From Polytrichum commune (lineage: Eukaryota > Streptophyta > Polytrichopsida > Polytrichales > Polytrichaceae): DNA of 64,000 bases. The DNA lies in contig OX485803.1 of the NCBI GenBank assembly GCA_950295325.1, forward strand, positions 51,475,554 through 51,539,553, in the 5' to 3' direction. The first letter of the stretch is position 1; every line of letters begins with the position of its first letter. The position numbers and the translations under genes were made by a program. Positions 60,221-64,000 of this stretch are shown piece by piece. Below the pieces are notes generated by a model, which was not told the DNA's origin, made no database searches, and worked only from the letters and a program-made list of their open reading frames with translations.

Positions 60221-61442
60221 CTCTATGCTCTCATTCAAATAGTGGGGTACCATGGTCACTTAAGAGCCATGCCCTTATGCCTTTAGTGTATATGGCCCTG
60301 ACTCTACTCAATCCTACCAATTTTAAGTAAACCAAGAACAATTTAAGACCAAATGGCAGCTTGTTGTTAAATTCAGCACAACAATCGATCAGGGATTGTT
60401 GATAGCTTCGTAAGAATTTGTCATCAGAATTACAATGATCTCTTTTCTGTGTCCGGAATCTGCGGACAAACGAAAATTCGTTGCGTTGGTCTTGCTGTAG
60501 ATATTCCAGCCTTGAATTGGAGCTGGAGCAATCGAGGAAGGTTAAATTCCATAAAATTAATGAGCTAGCATGTGTTTCCAAATTACAGCGTCGAGATGCA
60601 GGATTCTATTGTCGTTCATAGATGCAGGATACATAAAGTGCGCTTAACAGCGCTTACATGATCTTGAGTGAGTCAAAAGAATCTTCAGAGGTGAATCACT
60701 CACGACCTGTAACCCCTCATCATGTCATGCATGCTGGCGAGAGCAGCAGGCACACACACACACAACACCAAACATTTCCTGAGAAAAATGAAATCTTTAC
60801 AAGACACTCGATCGGCTCATCCGTGAAAACAGAGGAATAAATCCTTCAGCAAAACTGGTCACAAAATCATGGTCTCTGAAGTTCATCATGCCACCCTCCC
60901 AATATTCGGCATGCTGACATCGGAGTCGGCATACTGCAGAGGTCATGCATGAATATCTGAATCGAACATGGGTAGAACTTCATGGTATGTCACCCATATT
61001 CTATTCAAAATGCAACTAATTTTTTTTTTTAAGATCGATGCGAGATTGTTGCAACAAATTGATGCAAATTCAATTGCCACGATGTCCAAGTTCCGTTGGT
61101 AATGGGCGTTCAAAAGGGGTACTGGCAACAAACATTTAGAACAATATATTAGCGTTCACTTGTTTAGTTCATGCCTTTCAAACGGCCGGTTTGCAACGAC
61201 TTTCGGTGGGGGAGGGCAAAATACATTAACTGTAAATGTACCTATTTTAGGAAACTCAAAAATGTTCAAACCGTTCCAAAATGGTCATAAAAGTGCTCAT
61301 ATACTGTTGGTGTGATGAGCCCATGTATTGAATAGTGGTGATGGAGAGAGGGCTAAAATTCAGCTACCTATCTCGAACGCACGTATACATGGTTGAATGA
61401 CCGATCGAGGTGTAATTTGAAGGTGCACAGAAGGTCTAATGA
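60221..61442. other. Intergenic stretch between the dehydrogenase and receptor kinase genes
   Basis: It contains a short (AC)n run (60751-60763). The minus-strand frame at 60231-60581 has no recognisable domain. It includes the 3' flank of the receptor kinase gene; no clear poly(A) signal stands out. Confidence 0.4.
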
Positions 61443-64000
61443 TCACATGCGGCCTGGACTTTCAGGCGGGTTCGTGGGTATTACAGGTTCGGAATTACAG
61501 TCGAACACTAATAAGGACTCTGCATCATCATCCTTGACCTGCTTCGCTAGGGGTAATTCATCATCACTGAGTGGTAAGGTAGGAGCAACACATTTATAAT
61601 TGTCTTCGAGGTTTCGGAGGAGCTTGACCACTTCCATCATGGAGGGGCGTTTGGTGGGATCGTCACATGTGCACACAATAGCGATGTGCAGAGCCTGGAA
61701 CATGGCTGTCTTGACGGCGATGTTGTTGTACTGCGCAGAGCTTGCAATTATTGAAGAATCTAGAAGCTCCAATGGATCGCCATTACTTCGGACCGTGGAG
61801 CGCACCAAGTCCACGAGGTTGCCACCTTCAACCTCGGTGTTGCCAGTTGGCTCCCTCCCCGTGATCAGTTCCAATAAGATGACACCAAAGCTGTACACAT
61901 CGCCAAGGGTAGTGGACCTCCAAAATTGGCCATACTCTGGGGGAATGTAACCAAACGTACCTGCGCATTAAACTGCGTGAGAAAAGAGCTTGCTACCTCA
62001 TAAAATCATGAAAATCTCATCTGAGCTCAACAAAACCATTGACACCATAATTTTGTATAATGTCTTGGACAAGTTTTTCTTATCATCCATTTTTTGAATT
62101 TAATTATTCTAGTTAACTTCTGAGCCATTCTAGTTAGAAACGACACGTTTTATACGAAAAAGAGATCACCAAATTTGATTACAATCTTTTTCTTTGAAAA
62201 TTTACATGTGCATCGAAAAAGATACCATGTATGTATACTAGTTATGACAACAGATTAATAAAAATTTGTCCCAATTTGATGATACATCGTAGAGGTATTA
62301 CTTTTCTTGTATTTCTCATGTGGTCTGCGTACCTGCGACATCAGTGCTCACGTGGGTGTCATAGGCACTGATCAAGCGGGCTAGGCCAAAGTCTGCAAGC
62401 CGTGGGTTGAGATTTTCATCCAAGAGGATGTTGCTGGGCTTCATGTCCCGGTGAATGACGTGGGGTATAAACATGTGGTGGAGGAAACATAAGCCTTGAG
62501 CAGTGCCAACGATGATGTGCAACCGTTTTGGCCAATCCAACAGGTGGGGTTGGTGACGTAACCAATAATCTAGGCTTCCATTGGGCATGTACTCGTACAT
62601 CAAAAGCTTCTCGTCTCCAAAGGAGCAGTATCCCAACAGCGGAACAAGATTGGCATGCTTCACTTTCCCAAGTGTCTCCATCTCCGCGAAAAATTCTCGG
62701 TCTCCTTGCAATGTGGCGAAGCCCAGCTTCTTAATAGCAACCTATTGGTCCATGCACCAAAAACAACGAGGATTAGTTTCTGTAAACCCTAAACCAACCC
62801 AGTTTCAACACTCTCGTGAGTCAAGAGCCTCATGTCAATTTTGATCAGATTTGTTCTAAATTGCAATAATTATTATAATTTAGAACAAATCATTATAATT
62901 TAGTCTTAATTGTTGTTAATAAATTCCATGTTTTTGATAGCAACATATTGGACCGTGCACCAGAAGCAGTGAGGAAAAGTTTCCGAAATCCTAAACCCTA
63001 AACCCACCAAGTTGCAACAGACTCGCGTGGGATTAGCCCCTTGTGTCAATTTTCATAAGATTATTTAGCATCATATGGTCTGAATTGTCGTCTAAATCCC
63101 AGTTTTTCGATACCGACCTTGTTGGACGCGGGGCCAGAAATAGTGAGGATTGGTTCTAAATCCTAAACCCTAAAACCAAGTTCCAACCAAGTTCCAACCA
63201 ACTCGCGTCAGTCAAGAGCCTCATGTCAATTTTCAGAAGATCATTCATCATTTGGTCTAAGTTGTTGTCAATGCCACCACAGTGCCGATGAATTTATGAA
63301 ACCAATGTGGGAATTATGATTTCCTTACTCTCTGTGGAGGTGGGTGGTCACCGAAGAGTTTTGTAGGAATCAACCCCTTGTAAACTCGACCGAAGCCGCC
63401 CTCCCCAATCAGATTTTGTTCCGAAAATCCGTTCGTGGCTTCAAGTATGTCACCCAATGTGAGCCGCTGCAAAGTTCGTGCGAACGTCGCCACGTTGATG
63501 CTCAAATGCTCCTTCCGGGGAGACCCATTCACGAAATCTTTGGAGCTGTACACGGAGATGGCAAGGTCGGATGAGCCTTTTGAGCCACGATCATCTCCCC
63601 CTGCACATCTCTTATGACAGACCATGATCACAAGCACGATCAAGCATCCCAGAACAAAAGCCGTTGCGGCTGCCATGCCAATGATGAATCCCTTGGCTTT
63701 TAGAACGTCTTTTGATCGAGTTGAGCATATCTTCTTCACAGGACGACCACAAAGGGCAGGGTTGGTAAGGAAGGAGGTCGAATTCATCTTTGTGCAAGAC
63801 CCGGTGTATGGGACCATACCCGCAAGATTGTTGTTGGAGATGTTGAAATCATTTAGGTTCGGGACATCGCACACACTGGATGGAAACTCCCCTCCAAAAT
63901 GGTTGTGCGAAAGATCCAGCGACACCATCTGCCCGAAATTGGCGAAGGCGAGGTTACTCAATTGTCCTGTGAGATTGTTGTAGCTGAGATTGAACGCCTT
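61443..64000 (-). CDS. EMS1/MSP1-type LRR receptor kinase, C-terminal 532 residues (5' end outside window)
   Basis: Exons (minus): 64000-63329 (open at the edge), 62741-62333, 61960-61443, joined in frame by GT-AG introns. The visible protein starts in LRRs ([34 protein letters not shown]), then the juxtamembrane Cys pair ([13 protein letters not shown]), one transmembrane helix ([20 protein letters not shown]), a linker and a complete kinase: [45 protein letters not shown] (RD type), [33 protein letters not shown]. All catalytic residues are present. The wording of [19 protein letters not shown] and [12 protein letters not shown] is that of the EMS1/MSP1 clade (LRR-X), plasma-membrane receptors for secreted peptides acting in anther and related cell-fate signalling. 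A tail of about 50 residues follows the kinase. PSY1R/BRI1-type relatives are the nearest alternatives. Confidence 0.94.
62728..63285. repeat. Three tandem units spanning an intron and the start of a kinase exon
   Basis: Units begin (plus strand) at about 62728, 62935 and 63104, each with ATAGCAAC(C/A)TATTGG-like sequence, a CCAGAA.CAGTGAGGA-like block, CCTAAACCCTAAA and AGAGCCTCATGTCAATTTTCA. The first unit contains the acceptor and first codons of kinase exon 2 (VAIKKLG). The other two are decayed copies of that boundary inside the intron. Confidence 0.8.

Noticed and set aside
1-64000. CRISPR array, bacterial operons or prophage
   Set aside because: No spaced direct repeats of CRISPR type and no compact operons; introns and plant gene families show eukaryotic nuclear DNA.

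Overview
The window looks like nuclear DNA of a land plant with a large, repeat-rich genome. The evidence is two multi-exon genes with GT-AG introns at the right end (a mitochondrial acyl-CoA dehydrogenase and an EMS1/MSP1-type leucine-rich-repeat receptor kinase), very sparse coding DNA elsewhere, AT-rich background, many foldback/MITE-like elements, and plant-type telo-box sequence. I cannot name the species. An ACAD8-type isobutyryl-CoA dehydrogenase, which Arabidopsis is not known to have, mildly favours a non-angiosperm (fern, lycophyte, bryophyte or gymnosperm). That is an inference.

Layout. 1-1.6 kb: decayed minus-strand reverse-transcriptase-like gene, cut by the window edge. 1.6-16 kb: no gene I can defend; tandem repeats (2.9-4.2 kb), a diverged inverted/direct repeat complex (7.8-10.0 kb), several microsatellites and a GC-richer island (11.5-12.6 kb). 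16.17-17.45 kb: one intact intronless minus-strand gene for a 426-residue protein of unknown function. 18.5-32 kb: small hairpin elements, a decayed minus-strand transposon-like gene (20.7-23.6 kb), an unrecognised decayed reading frame (25.3 kb), a 5S rRNA-derived element (26.3 kb), poly-G/poly-C tracts, and a 718-bp TIR element carrying an AT-hook reading frame (29.6-30.3 kb). 33.0-35.9 kb: a decayed minus-strand gene whose blocks look like a permuted amino-methyltransferase, split by a 1.36-kb foldback and a CACTA-type MITE side by side. 36-49 kb: dense MITE territory with at least five small families present in two or three copies each. 48.8-53.5 kb: unresolved, possibly transcribed region with splice-acceptor-like tandem repeats.

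53.8-59.7 kb: complete 13-exon gene on the minus strand for a 462-residue mitochondrial isobutyryl-CoA dehydrogenase-like enzyme; every exon junction was traced and stays in frame. 61.4-64.0 kb: last three exons of an EMS1-like receptor kinase on the minus strand; its N-terminal ectodomain lies beyond the window. The two genes are in tandem but are functionally unrelated as far as can be seen (valine/branched-chain catabolism in mitochondria versus cell-surface signalling).

All family assignments come from reading motifs by eye. No database search was run, and the relic assignments in particular need BLASTX or HMM confirmation.
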